64,000 nt of DNA from Treponema sp. (lineage in GTDB: Bacteria > Spirochaetota > Spirochaetia > Treponematales > Treponemataceae), in NCBI GenBank assembly GCA_014804005.1, contig JAAVAP010000013.1:386302-450301 (forward strand), given 5' to 3'. The number at the start of each line of letters is the position of its first letter. The first letter of the stretch is position 1. The translations under genes and the position numbers were made by a program. Shown one piece after another: positions 42,144 through 50,127 of the stretch. The notes under the pieces were generated by a model that did no database searches, was not told the origin of the DNA, and saw only the letters and a program-made list of their open reading frames with translations.

Positions 42144-43190
42144 ATGGAATGGAAAGAATTCACGCTGGGAGAAAACGACGCGGGGCGCAGATTGGATCGC
42201 CTCGCGCTCAGGCTTCTTCCGCACAGGACGCAAAGCCAAATATATTCCGCCATCCGAAAAGGACTTGTAAAACTTGAAGGACGCAAGGCATCGCCTGGGC
42301 AAATCACGCGCGCAGGCGAAACGCTTTCTGTGGCGGCGTTCCTGCTTCAAGACGAGCGAAAACATTTTGACGGCGCGTCATCGGGGCAAAACGGAGAATC
42401 CAGCGCGGCAAAAAAAAATCCGTCCGAAAAAATCCAAGTGATATTCCAAAACCGCCACCTTCTTTTCGTGAACAAGCCGAAGGGAATTCCAGTCCACGGC
42501 GAAAACTCGCTCGCGCAAATTCTGCTTGAATCCCCGCAATATTTTCATCATTTGCATTCCAGTTCGGACGAAATCGCAAGCCAACCACTTGAAAAAAATT
42601 CGCCCGAAAAATCCATATCGTTCCGCCCGGGACCTCTTCACCGTCTCGACAAAGGAACGACCGGAATAATCGCGTTCTCAAAATCCCTAGCGGGAGCACA
42701 ATGGTTCAGCGAAGAAATCAAGTCGCATTCCATACGGAAAATTTACGTCGGAATCGCGGAAGGCAAAATCGCGCACGAAGAAGAATGGCTTGAAAAAATC
42801 GACGGAAAAGAAGCGCGGACAAAGGTCTCTCCAATCGAATACGGAGAAATTTTCGGACGCGAAGCGACGCTCGCGCGATACGAAATTTCAACGGGACGAA
42901 AGCATCAAATCCGCATCCATTCCGAGGCGCACGGACATCCGCTCGCAGGCGACACGGCGCACGGAGGAAAATTCGGCGCGTCAAAAAATTCGGAAGAAAG
43001 CGATAAAGCGAAACGCAAAGAAAATTTCTTTTTGCACGCGCTTGAAATGAAATTTCCCGAAAACAGCCTCGGAGTTCCTTTCAAGTTGCGCGCAGAAATC
43101 CCCGAAGAATTCCGCGTCGCAATCGCCGAGGGATTCGGAAAATTCCGAGGAAATTCCCAAGACTTCTATCTAGAAAACGCATCAGTTTGA
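42144..43190 (+). CDS. RluA-family rRNA pseudouridine synthase
   Basis: This enzyme isomerises uridines in rRNA or tRNA. An N-terminal S4 RNA-binding domain (GRRLDRLALRLLPHRTQSQI) precedes the catalytic domain. The catalytic Asp motif is PLHRLDKGTTGIIAFSK near residue 172, followed by RTKVSPIEYG and STGRKHQIRIHSEAHGHPLA. The product is about 348 residues, with an insertion of about 45 residues before the catalytic loop compared with RluC/D. ATG 42135 is an in-frame alternative, but it overlaps the -10 box. The exact target (RluC, D or A type) cannot be told. Confidence 0.9.
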   Translation: MEWKEFTLGENDAGRRLDRLALRLLPHRTQSQIYSAIRKGLVKLEGRKASPGQITRAGETLSVAAFLLQDERKHFDGASSGQNGESSAAKKNPSEKIQVIFQNRHLLFVNKPKGIPVHGENSLAQILLESPQYFHHLHSSSDEIASQPLEKNSPEKSISFRPGPLHRLDKGTTGIIAFSKSLAGAQWFSEEIKSHSIRKIYVGIAEGKIAHEEEWLEKIDGKEARTKVSPIEYGEIFGREATLARYEISTGRKHQIRIHSEAHGHPLAGDTAHGGKFGASKNSEESDKAKRKENFFLHALEMKFPENSLGVPFKLRAEIPEEFRVAIAEGFGKFRGNSQDFYLENASV

Positions 43191-43326
43191 ACGTTTTTTA
43201 TCATAAATTTTATTAAAAAGTATTCAAATTGATACAAATTTCACACCTTTTCAAAGTTTTTTTTCGAAGCATTCTCGTCGGCACAAAATTTTTCCTGCAT
43301 ATTCTTTTCGTCGCGCGAAAATCTGC

Positions 43327-43355
43327 TTGCTTTAAAAGCCGATATGCCTTATACT
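43327..43355 (+). promoter_or_regulatory. Promoter of the carbonic anhydrase gene
   Basis: TTGCTT (43327-43332), a 17-bp spacer and TATACT (43350-43355). The leader is about 55 nt and contains the Shine-Dalgarno GGAGGA at 43408-43413. Confidence 0.7.
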
Positions 43356-43417
43356 AAAAGCGCGGAGCGTTTGGCACGACCTATTCGAAGCGCAATGCGA
43401 AAATTATGGAGGAAAAC

Positions 43418-43984
43418 ATGGAAGGCAAAAATCTTTCTGCGGCGGAATCGCTCGCGAAACTCAAAGAAGGAAACAAGCGTTATTTGACGGCGGAGGCCAA
43501 TCCCGGAGACATCTCGCCGCAAATCAGGCGGAGCACTTTCGAAAACGGGCAAAGTCCTTACGCGATCGTCGTAACATGCTCGGATTCAAGGGTGATTCCG
43601 GAGGGAATATTTTCTGCGGGAATCGGAGAGATTTTCACGATTCGCGTGGCTGGAAACGTGATGGATTCGCACCAAATCGGAAGCGTGGAATATGCGGCTG
43701 AACATCTCGGCACAAAACTCGCGCTCGTCCTCGGACACACAAATTGCGGCGCAGTGGGTGCTGCGCTCAGCGGAAATCCCGGAGGCTTCGTCCACTACAT
43801 AACCGATGAAATCAAAAAAGCCATTGGCGCAGAAAAAGACGCGTACAAAGCCTGTTGCCTCAACGTGCAAAGGAGCGTGTCCGTCATTAAGGAAAGTCTG
43901 AAAGAACTTGTGGAAAAAGGCTTGCTTGAAGTTCGCGGCGCGATTTACCATATCGACAGCGGAGAAGTAACTTTCCTTGATTGA
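43418..43984 (+). CDS. Beta-class carbonic anhydrase
   Basis: This enzyme interconverts CO2 and bicarbonate. The 188 residues from ATG 43418 (GGAGGA 4 nt upstream) carry the zinc ligands and dyad of the beta class: VVTCSDSRVIPEGIF near residue 52 (Cys, Asp, Arg) and LGHTNCGAVGAAL near residue 107 (His and Cys). An upstream ATG at 43406 overlaps the Shine-Dalgarno and is unlikely. It is followed with a small overlap or gap by the P-loop gene. Confidence 0.94.
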   Translation: MEGKNLSAAESLAKLKEGNKRYLTAEANPGDISPQIRRSTFENGQSPYAIVVTCSDSRVIPEGIFSAGIGEIFTIRVAGNVMDSHQIGSVEYAAEHLGTKLALVLGHTNCGAVGAALSGNPGGFVHYITDEIKKAIGAEKDAYKACCLNVQRSVSVIKESLKELVEKGLLEVRGAIYHIDSGEVTFLD

Positions 43985-43991
43985 CGCGCCT

Positions 43992-44870
43992 ATGCCATTA
44001 GCAAATTTGTTGAACAAATTCAAGACTGTCTCTGTCTACGCGCTCGTGGGAGAAAGCGGCACCGGAAAAAGCTTTAAGGCGAAGCTTCTCGCGCAAAAAT
44101 ACGGAATCGAAGCGATAATCGACGACGGGCTTTTGATTCAGGACGACAAGATTCTTGGAGGCCGCTCCGCGAAGACCGAAAAGACGTACATGGGCGCGGT
44201 TCGCGTGGCAGTGTTCGACGACAAGGAGCACCGTGACGAAATCGCCGGAAAAATCCGCGAAATGAAATTCAAGAAAATCCTTCTAATCGGCACTTCGGAA
44301 AAAATGGTTTCGAAAATCGCCTCTCGCCTTTTCCTGCCCGCGCCTTCCACTGTGATAAAAATCGAGGACATCGCCACGCGCGAAGAAATCGACAAGGCGA
44401 TTCGCTCGCGGCAAATCGAAGGAAAGCACGTCATTCCCGTGCCCGCGATCGAAATAAAGCGAAATTACTCGCACATTTTCAACGATTCGATAAAAGTGTT
44501 TTTCAGGAAAGGCGGTCCGCTTTCAAAAATTTTCCGTGGCGGCAAAAAGGAAGTGTTCGAAAAGTCAGTGGTGACGCCCGAATTCTCGAAGAAAGGCCGC
44601 GTGGCGATTTCCGAGGCCGCGCTCACGCAGATGACCATGCACTGCGTGCAGGAGTTCGATGAGAAAATCCGCGTGCGAAAAATCACGATCAAGACGAATT
44701 CTCGGGGTTACCGCATCGTCATCACAGTGGACGTTCCGTTCGGAAGGCAGCTCACGGGCGAAGTCTACAAACTCCAACAGTACATAATCGAGAACATCGA
44801 AAAGTACACTGGAATTCTAATCGAGGAAGTGAGCATAATAATCGACAAGATTACGATGCAAAAAAACTGA
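43992..44870 (+). CDS. P-loop protein with C-terminal Asp23-like domain
   Basis: The product is about 292 residues. The N-terminus has a clear Walker A motif (LVGESGTGKSFKAKLL near residue 18) followed by an adenylate-kinase-like core (KKILLIGTSEKMVSKI). A basic middle section (KRNYSHIFNDSIKVFFRKGG) leads to a C-terminal Asp23/Gls24 (DUF322)-like fold with VAISEAALTQMTMHC and ITVDVPFGRQLTGEVYKLQQ. The function is unknown; Asp23 proteins are linked to the cell envelope in Firmicutes. A TTG at 43977 inside the carbonic anhydrase gene is an alternative start. No Shine-Dalgarno is evident. Confidence 0.75.
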   Translation: MPLANLLNKFKTVSVYALVGESGTGKSFKAKLLAQKYGIEAIIDDGLLIQDDKILGGRSAKTEKTYMGAVRVAVFDDKEHRDEIAGKIREMKFKKILLIGTSEKMVSKIASRLFLPAPSTVIKIEDIATREEIDKAIRSRQIEGKHVIPVPAIEIKRNYSHIFNDSIKVFFRKGGPLSKIFRGGKKEVFEKSVVTPEFSKKGRVAISEAALTQMTMHCVQEFDEKIRVRKITIKTNSRGYRIVITVDVPFGRQLTGEVYKLQQYIIENIEKYTGILIEEVSIIIDKITMQKN

Positions 44871-44882
44871 AAAGAAAGCCAT

Positions 44883-46046
44883 TTATTCGGAAGCGTCGCC
44901 TTTCGAGGCGGGCTTTCTCCGCCTGCGCCTTCGTCTTTTCGGCGCGGCGTTCGGCTCTCCGCTTTCGGGACGCGGCGGCTTTGGAATGCGGATGTTGACG
45001 CCGATTTCACGCAGAACGCTTCTTATCGCGTATTCGAGTTCCACCCTCGGAGGATTCATCGGTAAAACGAATCGGCGCGTTTCGTTCCAAGTCTTTTCGT
45101 AGAGTTCTCCAACCGCGCTGTTTTCCGCGATTTCCTTTTTCCAGTCCGTGAGCGAAAGAATGAAATCCTTGACAAGGAAAACAAGCTTTTTTCCGAGGCG
45201 AGATTCCTTTTCCACGGTGCTGAGCACGTCGAGCCTTTTCAGATTCTCAAAGTAATTCTTTTCGAATTCCCTGTCGCTCAAAATAAGATTGGTGGCCGCC
45301 GGCTGTAGGTACATATAGATGTCCACATCCAAAGCCTCTCGCACTATGTCGAAAGCATGAGCCGAATTTACAATTTTGAAGATTTCTTCGGTGAGGCGGC
45401 TTGGCGAAACCGGCGAAAGTAGGCTCGCGCTTTTTTTTATCTTGTGCCTGAGCTGCCACTGCATTGCGCAATGCGTGGTGACCGAATATTTCACGGCGCG
45501 AAGCATCCTCACGGGATCTTCCACGAATATTCTGTCCAAAGGAATCACGGGGCGAATCACGCCCTTCCTTATGTCGCGCACGCCTCCCACATAGTCTATC
45601 ACATGCTCCTGAATCGGATCGTAGTACAACGCGTTGAGCGTGAAGTCGCGCCTCATCACGTCCTCGTCCATCGTGCCGAAGTCGTTTCCCACCGAGCCTT
45701 CGACCGTGGAACGGAACGTGCTCACTTCGAAAATCTTCGGGCCGAAAACGACGTGGACAAGGCGAAAGCGGCGGCCGATAATCCGAGCCGAGCGAAAAAG
45801 CCGCCTTATCCTTGATGGCGTTGCGTCGGTTACAATGTCGAAATCTTTCGGCGTGTTTCCGACCAAAAGGTCGCGCACGGCCCCTCCGACAAAGTACGCG
45901 GAATGTCCGTTTTCCTTGAGCCGCCTTATTATCCTAATTGCGTCAGAATCTATTCTTTCAATCGGAATCCGATGCTCGTCTTTTGTATAGACGACCGCCT
46001 TTTTTACAGGACGACCGTCATTGTCTTTTCCGTAGCGAACTAACAC
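44883..46046 (-). CDS. PcnB-like poly(A)/tRNA nucleotidyltransferase family polymerase, GTG start
   Basis: This is a class II nucleotidyltransferase of 387 residues. Motifs are YFVGGAVRDLLVGNTPKDFD near residue 51 with the DxD pair, VFGPKIFEVSTFRSTVEG, MRRDFTLNALYYD and EDPVRMLRAVKYS. The C-terminus ends in an Arg/Lys-rich tail (PKRRRRRRRKP), which favours a poly(A) polymerase role rather than CCA addition; the HD-bearing cca at 13937 covers the latter. The start is GTG at 46046 with a perfect TATAAT 8 nt upstream. Confidence 0.87.
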   Translation of the reverse strand: MLVRYGKDNDGRPVKKAVVYTKDEHRIPIERIDSDAIRIIRRLKENGHSAYFVGGAVRDLLVGNTPKDFDIVTDATPSRIRRLFRSARIIGRRFRLVHVVFGPKIFEVSTFRSTVEGSVGNDFGTMDEDVMRRDFTLNALYYDPIQEHVIDYVGGVRDIRKGVIRPVIPLDRIFVEDPVRMLRAVKYSVTTHCAMQWQLRHKIKKSASLLSPVSPSRLTEEIFKIVNSAHAFDIVREALDVDIYMYLQPAATNLILSDREFEKNYFENLKRLDVLSTVEKESRLGKKLVFLVKDFILSLTDWKKEIAENSAVGELYEKTWNETRRFVLPMNPPRVELEYAIRSVLREIGVNIRIPKPPRPESGEPNAAPKRRRRRRRKPASKGDASE

Positions 46047-46054
46047 GATGTTTC

Positions 46055-46083
46055 ATTATACCGAATTCAAAGATGTTTTTCAA
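46055..46083 (-). promoter_or_regulatory. Promoter of the pcnB-like gene (leaderless type, GTG)
   Basis: TTGAAA (46078-46083), a 17-bp spacer and TATAAT (46055-46060). GTG is 8 nt downstream. The promoter sits in the last codons of the upstream hydrolase gene. Confidence 0.75.
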
Positions 46084-47002
46084 GCCACTTGATCGTGTCT
46101 TCTATGACGGCGTCTCCGTCCACTTCGTTGAAAATTTCGTGTCTGTCCTCTGGCCATGACTTGACTTCTACATCGCTCATTCCGTTGGACTTGTAAACGG
46201 AAACGAGTTGCTCGATTGTCTTGCCGTAGTCGCCCACAGGATCTTCCTCGCCATAAATGAAATACACAGGAAGGTTTTGCGGAATGCGTTTCATCGCGGC
46301 CGGCGCGTGAATCTGCAAGAGACCGCTCGCGAGGTCGTGGAAGAACCCCGCCGTAGGAAGCGTGCCGCACCATATATCCGAGTTGTACATTTCCACGTTG
46401 AACTCGTTGCGGGAAAGCCAGTCCATTTCCGTCTTGGGATTTTTTACGCGCTTGTTGTACGAGCCGAACGCGCACCATTTGCAGAAGTTCGAGTGATGCC
46501 GCTTTCCGAAAAACTTTGAAATTCCGAAAACGAATTTCGCCATACGCATAAGCCCGATGCGAGGTCCTGCCGTGCCGCAAAGCACAACGCCGTCAATCAA
46601 ATCGCCGCTTTCTTCGATGAATCCCTGCGAAACGAAAGAGCCGAACGAGTGCCCTATCAAAAACGCTTTTTTGTTCGGATAATCCGCTTTCAAACTCAAA
46701 AGGACCTCCTCAAGGTCGCTCACAACCTTGCTGAATCCGTCCTTGTCCGCGAGATGCCCTAATCCGCCCTTGCCCGCTTCCTGCGCCTTGAGTGCGGTCC
46801 TTCCGTGCCCGCGATGGTCGTGCGCGCAGAAAACAAATCCGTGCTCCGCGAAAATCGTTCCCATCTTGTCGTATCGGGCGGCATGCTCTCCCATGCCGTG
46901 GCTCATCTGAACGACACCTTTTATCTCGCCGTCCGGAATCCACCGCATGACGCTAACTTCCGTCCCGTCCTTCATCGCCTGATAGAAATTGTTCGTCGTC
47001 AT
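46067..47002 (-). CDS. Alpha/beta hydrolase, monoacylglycerol-lipase-like
   Basis: This is a serine hydrolase of 311 residues, cytoplasmic by the absence of a leader. The oxyanion and nucleophile motifs are QMSHGMGEHAARYDK near residue 32, CAHDHRGHGRT near residue 59 and LIGHSFGSFVSQGF near residue 115, with the likely acid in IYGEEDPVGDYG and a His in EDRHEIFNE. It resembles lysophospholipase/monoglyceride lipase. The Shine-Dalgarno GGAG lies 8 nt before the ATG. It diverges from the methyltransferase gene. Confidence 0.88.
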   Translation of the reverse strand: MTTNNFYQAMKDGTEVSVMRWIPDGEIKGVVQMSHGMGEHAARYDKMGTIFAEHGFVFCAHDHRGHGRTALKAQEAGKGGLGHLADKDGFSKVVSDLEEVLLSLKADYPNKKAFLIGHSFGSFVSQGFIEESGDLIDGVVLCGTAGPRIGLMRMAKFVFGISKFFGKRHHSNFCKWCAFGSYNKRVKNPKTEMDWLSRNEFNVEMYNSDIWCGTLPTAGFFHDLASGLLQIHAPAAMKRIPQNLPVYFIYGEEDPVGDYGKTIEQLVSVYKSNGMSDVEVKSWPEDRHEIFNEVDGDAVIEDTIKWLEKHL

Positions 47003-47004
47003 AA

Positions 47005-47033
47005 TTGAAACTCCGTGGAAAAAATGTTACGAT
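47005..47033 (+). promoter_or_regulatory. Promoter of the uracil methyltransferase gene (leaderless type)
   Basis: TTGAAA (47005-47010), a 17-bp spacer and TACGAT (47028-47033). The ATG at 47040 follows after 6 nt with no Shine-Dalgarno. Confidence 0.65.
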
Positions 47034-47039
47034 AACCTG

Positions 47040-48257
47040 ATGGCTATTCACAATATTATAACACAGAAAATGACTTTTGGGGGAAAATCTTTTGGAAAAA
47101 TTGACGGAAAAAACGTATTCGCTCCGTTCGCCCTTCCGGAAGAAAAACTCCGTGTCGAAATAATAAAATCGACTCGCGACTGGGACGAAGCGCGAATCGT
47201 CGAAATCCTCGAGCCTTCCCCGCGAAGAATCGCGCCGCCCTGCCCGCTCTACCAAAAATGCGGCGGCTGCAACTTGATGCACGCTGACTACGAATTCCAA
47301 CTGGAAATGAAAAAGCGAATCGCCGAAGAACTTTTCGCGCGGGCATCCGTGCCAATTCCGCCAATGAAAGTCATTTCGAAAAATCCGCTCGGCTACAGAA
47401 ACCGAATGGAATTTTTTGCAGGCGGATTGCAGGAGCGCGGCACGAACAGCGTCATCGCGTTCGAACAATGTCCTGTCGCTTCCGCCGAAATAAACGGCTG
47501 GCTCGCGAGCACGCCGATCGAACTTCGCCCGAAATGCCGCGCGATGGTTTTCGGAAGCGACCGCGCCGAGCCGAACCTCACGATCGCAGAAATTCCTTCG
47601 GAAAAAAATTCGAAAAAATCCGATTCCAAAGAAAAAATTCTGCGCGGAAAAAAATTCCGCACGCCGCGAAAATCGCAGCAACCAGTTTCGCAAAATCCCG
47701 TGGAAGTGAATTTATGCGGAAAGAAAATTGCGTTCGACGCGAAGGGATTTTTCCAATCTAATTTAGGAATGCTTGAACTTGCCATTCCGAAAATCATGCA
47801 AGGGCTTTCGGGAAAACACGCGCTCGACTTATATTCAGGCTGCGGAACTTTTTCAGCTTTCCTCGCAGAAAATTTTTCGCGCGTTACGATGGTCGAGCAC
47901 AACAGGGGCGCGGTCGCCTTTGCCGAGCAGAACCTTGTGGGCGCTCCGCATTCGACTTTCGCCGTAAGCGGAGCGGAATTCGCAAAATACCACGCGGAAT
48001 CCGCGGCGAAGCAAGGCGGCGCGTTCGACCTGGTATTCGCCGACCCGCCGCGCAGCGGAATGGAAAAGGAAGTGTGCGAATGGCTTTGCAAAAGCGGCGT
48101 TCCGAAAATCGCGTACCTTTCCTGCGACACCGCGACGCAAACGCGAGATGTTGCAAAATTGGCGGAAAGCGGTTATATTGTTGAGGAAGCGTGGCTCTTG
48201 GATTTTTATCCGCAGACGAGCCATATAGAAACTTTCTTAATCTGTGTCAAAAATTAG
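47040..48257 (+). CDS. 23S rRNA (uracil-5)-methyltransferase family protein (RlmD/RumA-like)
   Basis: This SAM-dependent enzyme methylates U in rRNA. The product is 405 residues. A short TRAM-like N-terminus (GKSFGKIDGKNVFAPFALPE) precedes the [4Fe-4S] cysteines in CPLYQKCGGCNLMH near residue 75. The SAM site is LDLYSGCGTFSAFLAE near residue 262, FADPPRSGMEKE follows near residue 337, and the catalytic Cys is in YLSCDTATQTRD. A Lys/Ser-rich insertion near residue 185 is unusual. The start at 47040 is chosen because the promoter ends 6 nt before it. Confidence 0.88.
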   Translation: MAIHNIITQKMTFGGKSFGKIDGKNVFAPFALPEEKLRVEIIKSTRDWDEARIVEILEPSPRRIAPPCPLYQKCGGCNLMHADYEFQLEMKKRIAEELFARASVPIPPMKVISKNPLGYRNRMEFFAGGLQERGTNSVIAFEQCPVASAEINGWLASTPIELRPKCRAMVFGSDRAEPNLTIAEIPSEKNSKKSDSKEKILRGKKFRTPRKSQQPVSQNPVEVNLCGKKIAFDAKGFFQSNLGMLELAIPKIMQGLSGKHALDLYSGCGTFSAFLAENFSRVTMVEHNRGAVAFAEQNLVGAPHSTFAVSGAEFAKYHAESAAKQGGAFDLVFADPPRSGMEKEVCEWLCKSGVPKIAYLSCDTATQTRDVAKLAESGYIVEEAWLLDFYPQTSHIETFLICVKN

Positions 48258-48266
48258 GCAATAATT

Positions 48267-50060
48267 ATGAAATTTTGTACATTTTTAGCATATTTCTTGA
48301 TTTTGTTTTTTGTCTCAAAAAACATTGCGTTTTCTGCCGAAACGGATTTGTCGATTTCGCAGGAAGAATCGCGGAGTATAATGGGCGACCTCGACTTGGA
48401 AAAAACTCCGCACGAATGGCTTTCCGTGATAAGCGGGCGCGCACTTATAGAGCCAGTGCGCACTTCCTACGGATGGGCGGCCGTTACGGACGGACGAATG
48501 ATAACGGCGTTTTCAGAAAACGGCGCGGTGCTTTGGCAGAAGTCGATTCCTTCCGCGCCGGAAAAATTCATTTCGGCTTCGAAAAACGATTTCCTTGCGG
48601 CGACTCTCAAAAACAAAAAGCTCGCCTTGCTCAATCCAAGCGGCGTTGTGCTTTGGACAGCGGAAACAGAATTGCAGGCGGCGACCGCACCACTTTTCGG
48701 GCGCGATGGAAGAATCTTCGTTTTCGCATCGGATTCGGCGGCGTGTTTCGGAGCGAATGGAATCCGAAAGTGGACTGCGAAAATTCCAGCGATGAATCGG
48801 GAACTTCCTCCAGTTGAACTGAACGACGGAAGCGTGATAATTTTCGCAGAAGCCTTGGAAAACGGAAAAACTGTCGGGACAAGGATTTCGCCATTCGGGG
48901 AAATGCTCGAGCGGATAGTTTTCGCAGACCAAATTCGAGGAACATTTTCCGTGCCAGACGGCGCGCTCCTTTCTTTCGCGGACGGAACGCTCGGACTCTG
49001 CGCAGTTGACAAGGTAAGCCGCTCGGTAATGTCGAAATGGGTCATAAACGACCTTGCCCTTTCTGCAGGAACAATTTTCGAAAACCTCGGCTCACAAGTG
49101 CTCGTGGCTGCGGCAAGCCCTTCGCCTTCCGGAACAAAAATCCACATCGTGAACACAAACGCGGCGCGAACAATTCGCTCGTTCGACATTCCCGAAATCA
49201 AGTCCGCAAATTATGTCGAATACACATCGAACGGAATTTTCGTCGCCGATTCGGCATCGGGCGCACTCTACAGCATCGCCGGAAAAAAAATCCGAGCCGT
49301 GCGCTTTCCAAAAAATTCTGGGCGTGACGCATTCGACTTCGTGCTTTTCGGACAAAACGGAGTCGCAGTCCTCGTCTCAAAATCATGGAAAATCACGGGC
49401 TGGAAAATCGTCAGGGGCGGCACGGCCGACTCCGCGCAAAAAACGCAGACGGGCTACGAAACTTTCTACAGCGAAGTCCCGAACGATTTTTCAAGAATGC
49501 ATGACGCTCCGAAAATCTCACGGAAAAATGCGCTTCTTTCAGGCGACTACGCTTCGGAAGAAAAAAAATTTTGGAAGGATGCGCAATTCGTTATGGAAGA
49601 ATATTTCACGCAGAGAACAAGCCTGAGCGCGACAATGCCTCGAACTTCGGAAGAAACGCCCGCGGAATTCGGCCTTGACGAACAGATGGCGGTCATCTCA
49701 ATGCTCGGCGCATTCGGAACGCGGGACGCGGCGAATTATCTTGCGCGAGTGCTTGGCTTGGAAAAGGACGAGACTGTCCTCCGAGCCGCGCTCAAATCCG
49801 TGCAGGAATTCGGCTATGACCCCGACTTTCTTGTAATCGGCGCAATCGAGCAACTGATAAAAAAATCAAATCCCAAGCAGGAAAAACTCATTGCAGAATG
49901 TTGCGAAAGCCTATATTCAATATGCCGCTTTATGGGTCGCCCCGCCCTTTACAAAAAAGGACGTGCGATCATATCGAATCTGTTCCTTCCGCAATACAGC
50001 CAGTCCACAAAAAAAAGCGCGAGAAAAGTCTACGAAAAACTTGCAGAGATCAATCTATAA
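48267..50060 (+). CDS. Secreted beta-propeller-like protein with HEAT-like C-terminus
   Basis: The 597-residue product starts 9 bp after the methyltransferase gene. A signal peptide (FLAYFLILFFVSKNIAFSA) is followed by repeated blades of about 45 residues, with a PQQ-propeller look (YGWAAVTDGRMITAFSENGA, KNKKLALLNPSGVVLW, RDGRIFVFASDSAACFGANG). The last 150 residues are helical (AVISMLGAFGTRDAANYLAR, VLRAALKSVQEFGYDP), resembling HEAT/PBS repeats. Function is unknown; a periplasmic scaffold is one possibility. Confidence 0.72.
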   Translation: MKFCTFLAYFLILFFVSKNIAFSAETDLSISQEESRSIMGDLDLEKTPHEWLSVISGRALIEPVRTSYGWAAVTDGRMITAFSENGAVLWQKSIPSAPEKFISASKNDFLAATLKNKKLALLNPSGVVLWTAETELQAATAPLFGRDGRIFVFASDSAACFGANGIRKWTAKIPAMNRELPPVELNDGSVIIFAEALENGKTVGTRISPFGEMLERIVFADQIRGTFSVPDGALLSFADGTLGLCAVDKVSRSVMSKWVINDLALSAGTIFENLGSQVLVAAASPSPSGTKIHIVNTNAARTIRSFDIPEIKSANYVEYTSNGIFVADSASGALYSIAGKKIRAVRFPKNSGRDAFDFVLFGQNGVAVLVSKSWKITGWKIVRGGTADSAQKTQTGYETFYSEVPNDFSRMHDAPKISRKNALLSGDYASEEKKFWKDAQFVMEEYFTQRTSLSATMPRTSEETPAEFGLDEQMAVISMLGAFGTRDAANYLARVLGLEKDETVLRAALKSVQEFGYDPDFLVIGAIEQLIKKSNPKQEKLIAECCESLYSICRFMGRPALYKKGRAIISNLFLPQYSQSTKKSARKVYEKLAEINL

Positions 50061-50069
50061 TGATATAAT
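50041..50069 (+). promoter_or_regulatory. Promoter of the P83/100 gene
   Basis: TTGCAG (50041-50046), a 17-bp spacer and a perfect TATAAT (50064-50069) lie at the end of the upstream gene. The leader of about 50 nt has two small hairpins built from ATCAC/GTGAT and a GAGGGAAAT Shine-Dalgarno. Confidence 0.72.
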
Positions 50070-50127
50070 ATTTAAATCACTTTCGTGAAAATCACAAACG
50101 TGATAATCAAAACAAACTGAGGGAAAT

